A DNA stretch of 64,000 bases from JALOAT01 sp041677345 (GCA_041677345.1 JBAYQE010000004.1:1-64000); one strand, 5' to 3'; counted from the first letter of the stretch, positions 36,953 through 45,720 are shown. The notes: generated by a model not told the origin, from the letters alone. A program made the numbers and translations.

Positions 36953-38227
36953 ATGCGTATTTTTGAAAGCCTGGAGTCTGAAGTACGGGGCTATGTCCGC
37001 GCCTTTCCGGCCATTTTCGACACCGCGAAGGGCTCGCTACTGTTCGACGACACGGGCAAGCGCTATATCGATTTCTTCGCGGGTGCCGGCACGCTCAACT
37101 ACGGCCACAATCACCCGGCCATCAGCGAGGCGCTGATCAGCTATTTGCAACGCGACGGCATCGTGCATGGCCTGGACAAGGCCACGGTGGCCAAGAAGGC
37201 CTTCCTGCAGAAGTTCTACGACACCATCCTCACGCCGCGCAAGCTCGAGTACAAGGTGCAGTTCACCGGACCCACCGGCACCAACGCGGTGGAGACGGCG
37301 CTCAAGCTGGCGCGCATGGTGAAGCGGCGCTCCAACATCATTGCCTTCACCAATGGCTATCACGGCCTGACCATGGGCTCGCTCGCGATCACCGGCAACA
37401 ACTTCTACCGCGACGAGTTCTTCGGTATGCGCTCGAACGCGGTCAGTATGCCCTTCGATGGCTACTTCGGTCCGGATGTGGACACCATCGCCTACCTGCG
37501 CCGCTATCTGGAAGACGCCTCCAGCGGCGTCGATCTGCCCGCGGCCGTGGTCGTAGAGACGGTGCAAGGGGAAGGTGGCGTCAACGTGGCCAGTGTGGCG
37601 TGGTTGCAGGCGCTGTCGCAACTGTGCCGTGAATTCGACATCTTGCTGGTCATCGACGACATCCAGGTGGGCAACGGTCGTACCGGGCCGTTCTTCAGTT
37701 TTGAGCGTGCCGGTATCGTGCCCGACATGGTGACCTTGTCCAAGTCCATCGGCGGCGGCATGCCGCTCGCCATGCTGCTCATGCGCCCGGAACTCGACCA
37801 ATGGAAACCGGGCGAACACACCGGCACCTTCCGCGGCAACAATCTCGCCTTCGTCGCCGCCACCGAAGCCCTGGGCTTTTGGGATAACGAAGGCCTCACC
37901 CCTGCCGTCGAGTACAAGGGTGGGATCATCGAGGTGGCTTTGACCGCCATTGCGGCCCGTTATCCGGAGCTGGATGCGCGCGTCCGCGGCCTTGGGATGA
38001 TCCAGGGTCTGGATATTCCATCACGCGGGTTTGCGAAGGAAATCTCGCGCGAGGCCTTCAATAGGGGCCTGGTGATCGAGCTCGCGGGTGCGGAAGACAA
38101 CGTGGTGAAGTTCCTGCCTGCCCTCACCATCGAGGAGGAGTTGTTGCAGGAAGGCCTGGAAATCATTGACGCGTCGGTTGCCGCGGTATTGGGGCGGCGC
38201 GGGGACCGCATGCGGGGAGCTGCCTGA
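36953..38227 (+). CDS. ectB: Diaminobutyrate--2-oxoglutarate aminotransferase
   Basis: Converts aspartate-beta-semialdehyde and glutamate to 2,4-diaminobutyrate, first step of ectoine synthesis. A 424-aa class-III aminotransferase: FFAGAGTLNYGHNHP, GPTGTNAVETALKLAR, the Asp of LLVIDDIQVGNGRTG, and the PLP lysine in TLSKSIGGGMPLA (near residue 264). The stop overlaps the ectC start (A of ATG shared). Confidence 0.96.
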   Translation: MRIFESLESEVRGYVRAFPAIFDTAKGSLLFDDTGKRYIDFFAGAGTLNYGHNHPAISEALISYLQRDGIVHGLDKATVAKKAFLQKFYDTILTPRKLEYKVQFTGPTGTNAVETALKLARMVKRRSNIIAFTNGYHGLTMGSLAITGNNFYRDEFFGMRSNAVSMPFDGYFGPDVDTIAYLRRYLEDASSGVDLPAAVVVETVQGEGGVNVASVAWLQALSQLCREFDILLVIDDIQVGNGRTGPFFSFERAGIVPDMVTLSKSIGGGMPLAMLLMRPELDQWKPGEHTGTFRGNNLAFVAATEALGFWDNEGLTPAVEYKGGIIEVALTAIAARYPELDARVRGLGMIQGLDIPSRGFAKEISREAFNRGLVIELAGAEDNVVKFLPALTIEEELLQEGLEIIDASVAAVLGRRGDRMRGAA

Positions 38228-38613
38228 TGATAGTAAGACGTTTACAGGACATTGTTGGTGGGCCGCGCGACGTGCGCGATCCCAACGGCCATTGGACCAG
38301 TCGCCGGCTCCTGCTGCGCGATGATGGCATGGGCTTTTCCATGCATGACACACTCATTCATGCCGGCACGGAAACGCTCATCTGGTACAAGCACCACCTC
38401 GAGGGTGTGTACTGCGTGGGCGGCGAGGGTGAGATCGAGAATCTTGCCACCGGAGAGATTCATCCCATCACGAATGGCACCTTCTACGGACTCAACCTGC
38501 ACGACAAGCATCTGTTGCGCGCCCATTCGGAGTTACGCCTCATCTGCACCTTCAATCCGCCCCTGCATGGCGCCGAGGTGCATGGCGCCGACGGCAGTTA
38601 TCCGCCGCCATGA
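38227..38613 (+). CDS. ectC: L-ectoine synthase
   Basis: Cyclises N-gamma-acetyl-diaminobutyrate to ectoine, a compatible solute against osmotic stress. A 128-aa cupin starting MIVRRLQDIVG, with WYKHHLEGVYCVGGEGEIE and GTFYGLNLHDKHLLRA providing the cupin metal-site region. No ectD (hydroxylase) or dedicated aspartokinase (ask_ect) follows, so the product is ectoine and the precursor comes from the general aspartate pathway. Confidence 0.96.
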   Translation: MIVRRLQDIVGGPRDVRDPNGHWTSRRLLLRDDGMGFSMHDTLIHAGTETLIWYKHHLEGVYCVGGEGEIENLATGEIHPITNGTFYGLNLHDKHLLRAHSELRLICTFNPPLHGAEVHGADGSYPPP

Positions 38614-38620
38614 GGAGCAT

Positions 38621-38647
38621 GTGCGGGCCTCCTGGGGAGGCCCGCAC
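38621..38647 (+). terminator. Strong hairpin after ectC
   Basis: GTGCGGGCCTCC and GGAGGCCCGCAC form a perfect 12-bp stem with a three-base loop, eight bases after the ectC stop. No T-run follows, but position and strength fit the end of the ectABC transcript. Confidence 0.6.
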
Positions 38648-39164
38648 GTCAGTGCCGGCCTGCCTGCGCGCCTTGGCTGTTGCCGCGAGACAATGGAAAA
38701 ATGGAGCCGGAGAAGGGGCAGGAGGATTCATCCCCGGCATGCATGGATTGATGATGACGATACCGGCTGCCGTTCCGTGCATCGGCGGAACATCACTGCC
38801 GGTGTCTCCCTGGTAACCACCTCAAGTCGCCCTCAATGACGAGCAGCGCTCGCAATCCTCCGCACAAGGTCCCGTGGTTCTTGATGGGAAGTCCTTGGCT
38901 TTTGGCATCATAAAAAGACCATCCTTGGTCCGTGCCTCGTCCCTGAACCGTCCACTTTCACCGTGGTTACGGCTTGCGGTGAACGATGGATTGAGTGTAG
39001 CAAACAGTTTTTTTTCACGTAGGCAAGCGACAAATTTTCTTGTGCCGACGTCACGGGCGCTTCCATGCACGTGAATCGGTTCGGCTATGATGAACGCGGC
39101 GGAATGGCTCCGTGATGTAGCCCGCTTCCTCCTGCAGTTCGTTGTCGGCACGGGAACCATGACC
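38648..39164. other. Gene-poor stretch between ectC and the phosphodiesterase
   Basis: About 500 bases in which I see no convincing gene. A 25-codon ORF near 38741-38815 has GGAGG some 13 bases before it but no recognisable product. The segment 38990-39070 is AT-richer than the surroundings (including an 8-T run near 39010) and a TATGAT at 39081-39090 could be a -10 box for the following gene. Confidence 0.4.
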
Positions 39165-39671
39165 ATGCGCGTCCTGCTGCTTTCCGATACCCATGGCTTC
39201 CTGGACGCGCGCATTGCCGCGCTGGCGAGGACGTGCGACTACGCCGTGCATGCGGGAGACATCGGCAATGGGGCGGTGCTTGCGCAGTTGCAGCCGCGGC
39301 GACGCACTGTTGCAGTACGTGGCAACAACGACACACCGGGTCAGTGGCCGGATGACGAACTCGATTGCCTGGCAAACCTGCCGACCAGCGCGCGGCTTAC
39401 CCTGCCCGGTGGCACACTGGCGGTGTTACACGGTAATCGCGCCGGTCCCGTGTCGCGGCGCCACGAGCGCCTGCGCGATGCGTATGGGGACTGTCGCGCA
39501 GTGGTGTACGGACACAGTCACCGACTCACACTCGACACCGAGTACAGACCGTGGGTGCTCAATCCCGGTGCGGCGGGTCGCGCGCGCACCTATGGCGGAC
39601 CAAGCTGCGTGCTGCTGACGGCGCACGCCTCAGGTTGGACGGTGGAGGCACACCGCTTCACTCCCGCCTGA
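39165..39671 (+). CDS. YfcE/MJ0936-type metallophosphoesterase
   Basis: A 168-aa calcineurin-fold phosphodiesterase: LLLSDTHG (metal ligands D and H), HAGDIG, RGNND, LHGN and YGHSH are all present in order. Family members hydrolyse model phosphodiesters and some act on cyclic nucleotides; the physiological substrate here is unknown. The start at 39165 (MRVLLLSDTHG) has GGGAA eight bases upstream; longer in-frame starts at 39087 and 39159 add no family-like residues. Confidence 0.88.
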   Translation: MRVLLLSDTHGFLDARIAALARTCDYAVHAGDIGNGAVLAQLQPRRRTVAVRGNNDTPGQWPDDELDCLANLPTSARLTLPGGTLAVLHGNRAGPVSRRHERLRDAYGDCRAVVYGHSHRLTLDTEYRPWVLNPGAAGRARTYGGPSCVLLTAHASGWTVEAHRFTPA

Positions 39672-39836
39672 ACAGTGTTCCGGACGTAAGGCGCTCTCCG
39701 GACCATCGGCACAGAGGCAACGCGCAATGAAAGCACGCCCGGGCGAAGATCCTTGACCGGCGCCAGAGGTCGAACGGGTGCATTTCCTGCGCCTGTGCGG
39801 CGCGCGATGTCTTCCCGCCCCACGCGGGCCTAACAG

Positions 39837-40286
39837 CTATGAGCCTGCGGCCTCACTGTGACCACCTTGCTCGCGCCGCACGATGTCATAGGCAAATTTT
39901 GCCAGCGCGCCGGCAAGGAAATGGGGCTCGAGGCGGGTCTCGGTGGGCTCGCCACTCCATTCGGGGTCGGTATGCCAGTCGAATTCCGCACTGGGATCCG
40001 CCTCGTAACGCAACCGTGCGAGCAACTTCTCGGTGGGTGCAGCGAAGACGCTTTCCACCGCCCCCGGGCTGATTCCCAGAAATCCCGCTATCTCGGCGAT
40101 TTCGCGGTGTTCTTCATCGCGCAACACCAGGGCATAGGCCGATTCAACCAGCGCAGGGAGAATGCTCTGCTGCCCATGGCGTACCATCTCGGCCGCACCG
40201 CCCAGTTCTTCAACCGCGTGCATGACCACGCGCCGGGCGCGCGCATCCACTTCCGCGGAGACTTCCAACCGGCTCTGATCGTTCAT
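39837..40286 (-). CDS. Hypothetical protein with helix-turn-helix-like segment
   Basis: A 149-aa, acidic, all-helical protein. IAEIAGFLGISPGAVESVF (about residues 62-80) resembles a helix-turn-helix, and the C-terminal part has an EFDWHTDPEWSGEPTETRLEP stretch followed by a FLAGALAKFAYDIVRRE helix. I do not recognise the family. The next gene on this strand upstream is the cupredoxin (11-base gap), so the two are probably co-transcribed. Confidence 0.55.
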   Translation of the reverse strand: MNDQSRLEVSAEVDARARRVVMHAVEELGGAAEMVRHGQQSILPALVESAYALVLRDEEHREIAEIAGFLGISPGAVESVFAAPTEKLLARLRYEADPSAEFDWHTDPEWSGEPTETRLEPHFLAGALAKFAYDIVRREQGGHSEAAGS

Positions 40287-40296
40287 GTTCGGCTCC

Positions 40297-40749
40297 TCAA
40301 CGCGGGGATTGGGACCAAAATGGCTCCCCGGGGGCGCCTCGCGAGGCTGCCGCCGGCTCGCCCACCGTGAGCACGCCGGTGGCCCCCGCCTCCCTGTGAC
40401 CCGGCGTGCTGCAGAAATAGTCGAAGCGTCCGCGGCGTGTGGCGCGAAACACCAGGGCTGTCCTGCTCCCGGCTTCTTCCTGTGCTTCGGTGGCCAGCTC
40501 GAGATCGGGGATCACCAATTGGTGCCTCTGGTCATCACCGTTTTCCAGCACAATGCGGACCACGGCGCCCTGGCGCACCGTCAGTGCGGGGTTGACGACG
40601 CCGCCGACCACACCGTCCACGCCCTCGAACCAGTGCTGATCGGGCATGGTCCTGGCGCGCAGCGTGACATTCAGGTCCGGCTTCAAGACGACCAAGCCCC
40701 GCGGCGCAGCCGGCAGGGTGCTCGCACTCAGGCCAAGGATCATCGCCAT
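40297..40749 (-). CDS. Exported cupredoxin-domain protein lacking the axial Met
   Basis: A 150-aa periplasmic protein (signal peptide ending LPAA near residue 15). The C-terminal half is a cupredoxin: RHQLVIPDLEL supplies the first His, and FDYFCSTPGHREAG the Cys and second His of a type-1 copper site. In relatives the axial Met follows as PGHREAGM; here the sequence continues ATG-V, i.e. Ala in place of Met. Copper could still bind with altered redox potential, or the site may be non-redox. Start at ATG 40749; a TTG nine codons earlier is possible. Partner unknown. Confidence 0.75.
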   Translation of the reverse strand: MAMILGLSASTLPAAPRGLVVLKPDLNVTLRARTMPDQHWFEGVDGVVGGVVNPALTVRQGAVVRIVLENGDDQRHQLVIPDLELATEAQEEAGSRTALVFRATRRGRFDYFCSTPGHREAGATGVLTVGEPAAASRGAPGEPFWSQSPR

Positions 40750-40911
40750 GCAGACCCGCCAATGGACGATCGACAAGGTCAGCCTCCGTAGGCATTTCCT
40801 ATCTTTGAAACTAGCCCCGGGTCACGCTACGCGCATGCACCCAGGCCGCAATCCGCGGTTGCGGGCAGCCCCGGCGGAGGGTTGGCACAGATGCAGGGGA
40901 GCCACGGCGGG

Positions 40912-41472
40912 CTAGGCGAGGTCGCGGCGCACGAGGGTCTTGTTGCAGGAGAACGGCGGCTTGCGCGGGTCGCCGAGATCGATCGTGGTGTGGCCAGCGG
41001 CCAGGTGCAGGCCATGCCCCGCGGCAAATGCCGCCAGGCGCTGGAGGGCATCATCAACGGTGTCCATGGCCGCCGCATGCAGGGTCTGTAATGCCGGCAC
41101 TTCCGGCAGTGGCCTCAGTTCGAGGCGCGCCACGGTGATATCGGCCATTGCGGCCTGTTCGGACGTGACCAGGGCGGCATCGACCACCGGCGGCTGGAAC
41201 AGGAGTACGGTCCAGTTCCGTGCGGCATGCCGCTGGACCTCCAGCGGCATGCTGCTGAAATCCAGGGCCATGGGCCCACGCTTCAGGCGCCGGCGCAACG
41301 CCTTGTCCAAGGCCCGCAGCGCAGCCACCGCCGCACGGAATGCCTTCGTGTCGAGGGGGCCCTCGCCATCGATGGCCAGGCAGCGCCGTGGCGGCACCAC
41401 CACGCGCGCCACAACATCCCGGGGTGGCACGTACACCTCCCGGAACACGTGGCGGTAGTCGATGCGATTCAC
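40912..41472 (-). CDS. GyrI-like small-molecule-binding domain protein
   Basis: A 186-aa cytoplasmic protein with a GTG start (MNRIDYRHVFREVY). RRCLAIDGEGPLDTKAFRAAVAALRALD matches the opening of the GyrI-like domain (often Y-L-A-I-D-G-E-G), and GHTTIDLGDPRKPPFSCNKTLVRRDL its C-terminal part. Such domains bind small hydrophobic or drug-like ligands, some hydrolytically. The middle (MPLEVQRHAARNW) is shorter or diverged relative to typical members. Function in this organism unknown. Confidence 0.7.
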   Translation of the reverse strand: MNRIDYRHVFREVYVPPRDVVARVVVPPRRCLAIDGEGPLDTKAFRAAVAALRALDKALRRRLKRGPMALDFSSMPLEVQRHAARNWTVLLFQPPVVDAALVTSEQAAMADITVARLELRPLPEVPALQTLHAAAMDTVDDALQRLAAFAAGHGLHLAAGHTTIDLGDPRKPPFSCNKTLVRRDLA

Positions 41473-41515
41473 GGGGACGGCACGGCACCCCGGCTGCTGT
41501 CGGGGCGCGCATGGA

Positions 41516-41740
41516 TCATTGGGCCTGCGCCTTCAGCATCATGGCCTTGCCCGCGGCCTTGGCGGCCACGAACTGGGTGAAATCGATGGGGTTGTCATAG
41601 CCCATCTTCACGGCATACTGCGCCACGGCGTCGATGAGCTTGCGGGTTTCGGCGATTTCCTCGTGACTGCGACCGCAGCCCTGGCAGTGGGTACCGTCCT
41701 GGGTGCAATTGTCGCCGCCGCGGCAGGGACTGAATTTCAT
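41516..41740 (-). CDS. Small conserved cysteine-motif protein
   Basis: A 74-aa protein starting MKFSPCRGGDNCTQDGTHCQGCGRSHEEI, with five cysteines in its first 25 residues arranged C-x6-C-x6-C-x2-C, a likely metal or Fe-S site, then a helical C-terminus. GAGGAG six bases before the ATG at 41740 fixes the start. Homologues with nearly the same CTQDGTHCQGCGRSHEEI string occur in sulfur-oxidising gammaproteobacteria as far as I recall; role unknown. Confidence 0.65.
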   Translation of the reverse strand: MKFSPCRGGDNCTQDGTHCQGCGRSHEEIAETRKLIDAVAQYAVKMGYDNPIDFTQFVAAKAAGKAMMLKAQAQ

Positions 41741-41953
41741 GGGATGCTCCTCGCTTGCGAATGCCCAATGGGCCTGGGGTGCGGATCTTACGCAGTTTCG
41801 CCGGATGCATAAACGCGCGAAAAAGTGGGGTATTCGGCGCCGCAAAGGGAGCACGACGGCGCACTTGCAACACCTGTACGTCGGGGATTGCGCACCGTAG
41901 CGCCCGGGCTACCGTATGCTCAGCGGTAACGACCCATTCACGATGACCACGGC

Positions 41954-43597
41954 ATGGCCGAATACCTCGACCCCGACACCAAGGCGCAGGTTAGCGCACT
42001 TCTCGCCTCGCTACCGGCGCCAGTGCGCCTGGTGTATTTCACGCAGGCGCAGGCCTGTGGCGCCTGTCGCGAGCAGCGTGAATTGCTCGAGACTATCGCC
42101 GGTCTGTCCGACAAGGTCGTGCTCGAAGTCCATGACCTGCTGGCCGACGCGGAGGCCGCCCGCACCCTTGGCATCGACAAGGTGCCCGCCACCACGGTGA
42201 TCGGCCCCGGTGGAGAACCCGGCATCCGCTTCTATGGTCTCACCGCCGGCTACGAGTTCGCATCACTCATCGAGGCCATCACGCGTGAGGCAGAGGGGCA
42301 GTCCGGCCTCGCACCCGAGGTGGAGGCGCTGGTGCGGCTCATCGACGTCCCGGTACACCTGGAGGTGATGGTCACGCTCACCTGCCCGTTCTGCCCCCGT
42401 GCCGTGCACCTGGCGCATCAGTTTGCCCTGGCCAATCCGCTCATCCGCGCGGATATGGTGGAAGCAGCAGAATTCCCACACTTGGTGCAGCGTTACCGCG
42501 TACAGGGCGTGCCCCGGACGGTGATCAACGGCGTATACGGCCTCGAGGGCGCGCTACCCGCCGGGCAGGCCGTGATGGAGATCCTGCGCTTCGTGAAGCC
42601 GGCGGTGCACGAGCGGGTCGAAGCGAGCCAGCGTGAACTGCGTGGTGAGCGGCGGGTGGCGGTGCCTTCACCCGACCACCTGTTCCAAACTGCCATCGTG
42701 GGTGCGGGACCGGCGGCACTCACCGCGGCCCTTTACGCGGCACGCAAGGGGCTCGACGTTGTGCTCATCGGCGATCACGTGGGCGGACAGGTGGCGGACA
42801 CTGCCACGGTGGAGAACTGGCCGGGGGTGGCGCGCAGCAACGGACGCGAACTCGGCGAGGCCTTCCGGCAGCACGCCGAGCTCTATCCCGTGGCCGAACG
42901 CCTGCATGTGCACGTGACCCGCATGGAACGCACGGAAGATCGTTTCCTGCTGCACATCGATGGCGACGAGCGCCTGCAGGCACGCACCGTCATCTGGTGT
43001 GCCGGCAAGCAATACCGCCGCCTGGGCGTGCCGGGTGAGGAGCGCTTTATCGGCCGCGGCATCGCCTTTTGTGCCACCTGCGATGCACCGCTGTATCGCG
43101 ACAAGCGCGTGGCGGTGGTGGGTGGCGGGAATTCCGCGTTCACGGCGGTTCGCGACCTGCTGGGATTCGCGCGCGAAATCCACCTCGTCCACATCGGCAA
43201 TCGCTTCACAGCCGATTCCAGCCTGCAAAGGGAGGTCATGGCCACGCCACGCGTCACCTGTCACCGCAACCTGCGCGTCACCGCCTTTCTGGGCGACGAA
43301 CATCTCACCGGGGTACGCGTACAGGCGGTAGACGACAGTGAGCGCTTCGATATCGCCGTGGACGGCGTGTTCCTGGAGATCGGCCTCACACCCAATGCCG
43401 AGCCGGTGCGTGACCTGGTGGCACTCAACGCGGCCGGCGAGATCCCGGTGCAGCGCGATCAGTCCACCTCCCTGCCCGGCCTGTTCGCCGCAGGCGATGT
43501 CACCGACGAGCCAGAAAAACAGATCGTGGTGGCCGCAGGTGCGGGTGCCAAGGCGGCCCTCGCCGTCTACCGCTATCTCACCGACGGACCCGGGTGA
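41954..43597 (+). CDS. Glutaredoxin-like (PDO) domain fused to thioredoxin reductase
   Basis: A 547-aa AhpF-like flavoprotein. Residues 1-220 are two tandem thioredoxin folds, with CGAC at 35-38 and CPFC at 144-147. Residues 245-540 are a thioredoxin reductase: FAD motif VGAGPAALTAAL, redox disulfide CATC at 373-376, NADPH motif VVGGGNSAFTAV, and GLFAAGDVTDEPEKQ. E. coli AhpF retains only one CXXC in its N-terminal half; here both are present, as in archaeal protein-disulfide oxidoreductases. No ahpC is nearby. The stop overlaps the tmcA GTG start. Confidence 0.85.
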   Translation: MAEYLDPDTKAQVSALLASLPAPVRLVYFTQAQACGACREQRELLETIAGLSDKVVLEVHDLLADAEAARTLGIDKVPATTVIGPGGEPGIRFYGLTAGYEFASLIEAITREAEGQSGLAPEVEALVRLIDVPVHLEVMVTLTCPFCPRAVHLAHQFALANPLIRADMVEAAEFPHLVQRYRVQGVPRTVINGVYGLEGALPAGQAVMEILRFVKPAVHERVEASQRELRGERRVAVPSPDHLFQTAIVGAGPAALTAALYAARKGLDVVLIGDHVGGQVADTATVENWPGVARSNGRELGEAFRQHAELYPVAERLHVHVTRMERTEDRFLLHIDGDERLQARTVIWCAGKQYRRLGVPGEERFIGRGIAFCATCDAPLYRDKRVAVVGGGNSAFTAVRDLLGFAREIHLVHIGNRFTADSSLQREVMATPRVTCHRNLRVTAFLGDEHLTGVRVQAVDDSERFDIAVDGVFLEIGLTPNAEPVRDLVALNAAGEIPVQRDQSTSLPGLFAAGDVTDEPEKQIVVAAGAGAKAALAVYRYLTDGPG

Positions 43598-45702
43598 ACA
43601 CGCCACCACGCCATCGCCGGATTCTGGTCATCACGGGCGATGCCGCCGCGTGCCGTGGGGCGGCCGCGCGCCTGGTCCGCGGCCTGGATGCCCTGTGGAT
43701 CACCGACGCACACCTCGCCGATACCGATGCCCTCCCCGCCATGCGTGCCCATGCCCTGCTCGGGGGTGAACGCACCGCACTGGTGTTCGACGGCCATGCC
43801 GGCTTCGACGTGGAGGCCTTCGGTGCGTGCACGGGTGTGGTACGCGGCGGTGGCCTGTTCCTGCTGCTCGCGCCACCTCTTGAAGCCTGGCCTGCACTGG
43901 ATGCGCAGGAGAAGGCCCGTATCGCCGACTACCCCCACACACCCGCGGCCGTAGGCGGGCGTTTTCTGGAGCGGCTGGTCAGGCTATTGCGCGCGGCCGG
44001 CGTGCCGGTACTGGATGCAACAGCCCCCCACCCCGAAATCATGCCAGTGCCGCCGGTGCCCACTGGCAGCACCCCCGACCAGGAGGCAGCCATCGCTGCC
44101 ATCCGCCGCATGGCACAGGACCCGAACCCGCGACCGCTGGTGCTGCTGGCGGACCGCGGACGCGGCAAGTCGGCGGCACTCGGCCTGGCCAGTGCGATGC
44201 TGCTGACGGAGGGGTATGGCCGCGTCGTGGTCACGGCACCACGCCCAGCGGCGGCGGAAACGGCGCTCACCCATGCACGGGCGGCGCTGCGACAGGCGCG
44301 TCATCACGAGCGCATGCTGGTGCTGGGCGATGCCAGCCTGGCCTTCGCCGCGCCTGATGCCCTGGCTGCGGGTGAGGTGCCTGCGGACCTGGTGCTGGTG
44401 GACGAGGCGGCGGCCATTCCCGCGCCGCTGCTCGAGCGGTTGCTGGTGCATTTTCCGCGCATCGTGTTCAGCACCACCGTGCACGGCTACGAAGGGACGG
44501 GACAGGGCTTTGCGGTGCGCTTCGCACGCGTGCTGGAGCGCCGCACCCCCGGGTGGCACCAGCTCACGCTGGATACCCCGGTACGCTGGGATGCCGGTGA
44601 TCCCCTGGAGGCACTGGTGTTCCGCGCCCTGCTGCTGGACGCCGAACCGGCGCCGCGCGAAGCCTTCGCGGGGACGGTGGCTCACGGGCAGGTCGTACGC
44701 CTGGACCGGGACATGCTGGTGAACGACGAAGCCTTGCTGCGGGAGGTATTCGGCCTGCTGATACTCGCCCACTATCGCACCAGCCCCCTGGACCTGCGCC
44801 AACTGCTGGACGGCCCCAACCTGTCCGTCTTCGTCCTGAACGCCGCGGGCCACGTGGCCGGCGTGGCGCTGGTGGTCGATGAGGGCGGCTTCGCGGCCGA
44901 CCTTGCCCACGCGGTGTGGGCGGGACGACGCCGGGTACGCGGCCACTTGCTGGCCCAGTCCCTGGCCCAGCACGCCGGCATCGAACGTGCACCGCGGCTG
45001 TGCGGGCGCCGCATCGTGCGTATCGCGGTGCATCCTGCCGCGCAAGGACGCGGTCTGGGACGGCAGCTGGTTGCCGGGGTGGTGGAGGCCGCACAGGGTG
45101 CCGATTACGTGGGCAGCAGTTTCGGCGCTACGCCCGCTCTGCTGCACTTCTGGGCGCGCTGCGGCTTTCGTTGCGTGCGCATCGGCATGGCGCGGGATGC
45201 CGCCAGCGGCCTGCCTTCGGCCATGGTGATGCAGGGCGTGAGTCCGGCCGGTGAGGCCCTGCTGGCAGAGGCACGGCGGCGCTTCGCCGATGCCCTGCCC
45301 CACCTCCTGGCCGATCCGCTGCGCGATCTCGAACCTGCGGTGGCGACGGCGCTGCTGGCCGATGCCGGCCCTGCCCTGGGCGCGGGCGAGCTTTCCAGCG
45401 ACGACTGGTCGGAACTGCAGGCCTTCGCCCAGGGGGCACGCGACCTGGCCTACGTGCTCGCCCCCCTGCACCGCCTGACCGCGCTCGCTTTCGCCAACCC
45501 GCGGGCATGGGCCGCACTCACGCCCCGGGCGCGCGACGCGCTGGTGTTGAAGGTGGTGGAAGGGCGCAGCGTGAGCGAAACCGCCGCGCGACTCGGCCTT
45601 GCCGGCCGCCGCGCCGTCACGGCCGTGCTGCGCGAGGCCGTGCAGGCACTCATGGGGTCAGAGTCAATTGATCCTCGAGCCACTCACCGGAGTTTCAAAT
45701 GA
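43594..45702 (+). CDS. tmcA: tRNA(Met) cytidine acetyltransferase TmcA
   Basis: Makes N4-acetylcytidine at the wobble position of elongator tRNA(Met), using ATP and acetyl-CoA. The 702-aa protein has an N-terminal DUF1726 part, a RecA-like helicase domain with Walker A LLADRGRGKSAALG (near residue 190) and DEAA (LVLVDEAAAIPAPL), and a GNAT domain (RIAVHPAAQGRGLGRQL, near 475). The GTG start overlaps the preceding stop in GTGA. The final 17 codons, from LMGSESID onward, are encoded by a palindromic repeat element (45653-45713) and are unrelated to TmcA. Confidence 0.92.
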   Translation: MNTPPRHRRILVITGDAAACRGAAARLVRGLDALWITDAHLADTDALPAMRAHALLGGERTALVFDGHAGFDVEAFGACTGVVRGGGLFLLLAPPLEAWPALDAQEKARIADYPHTPAAVGGRFLERLVRLLRAAGVPVLDATAPHPEIMPVPPVPTGSTPDQEAAIAAIRRMAQDPNPRPLVLLADRGRGKSAALGLASAMLLTEGYGRVVVTAPRPAAAETALTHARAALRQARHHERMLVLGDASLAFAAPDALAAGEVPADLVLVDEAAAIPAPLLERLLVHFPRIVFSTTVHGYEGTGQGFAVRFARVLERRTPGWHQLTLDTPVRWDAGDPLEALVFRALLLDAEPAPREAFAGTVAHGQVVRLDRDMLVNDEALLREVFGLLILAHYRTSPLDLRQLLDGPNLSVFVLNAAGHVAGVALVVDEGGFAADLAHAVWAGRRRVRGHLLAQSLAQHAGIERAPRLCGRRIVRIAVHPAAQGRGLGRQLVAGVVEAAQGADYVGSSFGATPALLHFWARCGFRCVRIGMARDAASGLPSAMVMQGVSPAGEALLAEARRRFADALPHLLADPLRDLEPAVATALLADAGPALGAGELSSDDWSELQAFAQGARDLAYVLAPLHRLTALAFANPRAWAALTPRARDALVLKVVEGRSVSETAARLGLAGRRAVTAVLREAVQALMGSESIDPRATHRSFK

Positions 45703-45713
45703 CTCTGACCCCA
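45653..45713. repeat. 61-bp palindromic REP/REPIN-like element at the tmcA 3' end
   Basis: Perfect 14-bp inverted repeats TGGGGTCAGAGTCA (45653-45666) and TGACTCTGACCCCA (45700-45713) flank a 33-base centre. The GGGGTCAGAGTCAATT motif is, from memory, a frequent repeat linked to REP-associated tyrosine transposases in proteobacteria. The tmcA stop TGA is the first three bases of the right arm, so the element supplies the tmcA end and may double as a bidirectional terminator against the convergent reductase gene. Confidence 0.7.
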
Positions 45714-45720
45714 CTGGTGT

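Noticed and set aside
38822..39214. A 130-codon minus-strand frame before the phosphodiesterase
   Set aside because: No ribosome site, Arg/Ser-rich shadow-type composition, and it overlaps the phosphodiesterase start.
43984..45471. A 495-codon open frame on the minus strand
   Set aside because: Antisense to tmcA; no recognisable motifs and His/Gln/Ala-rich composition.
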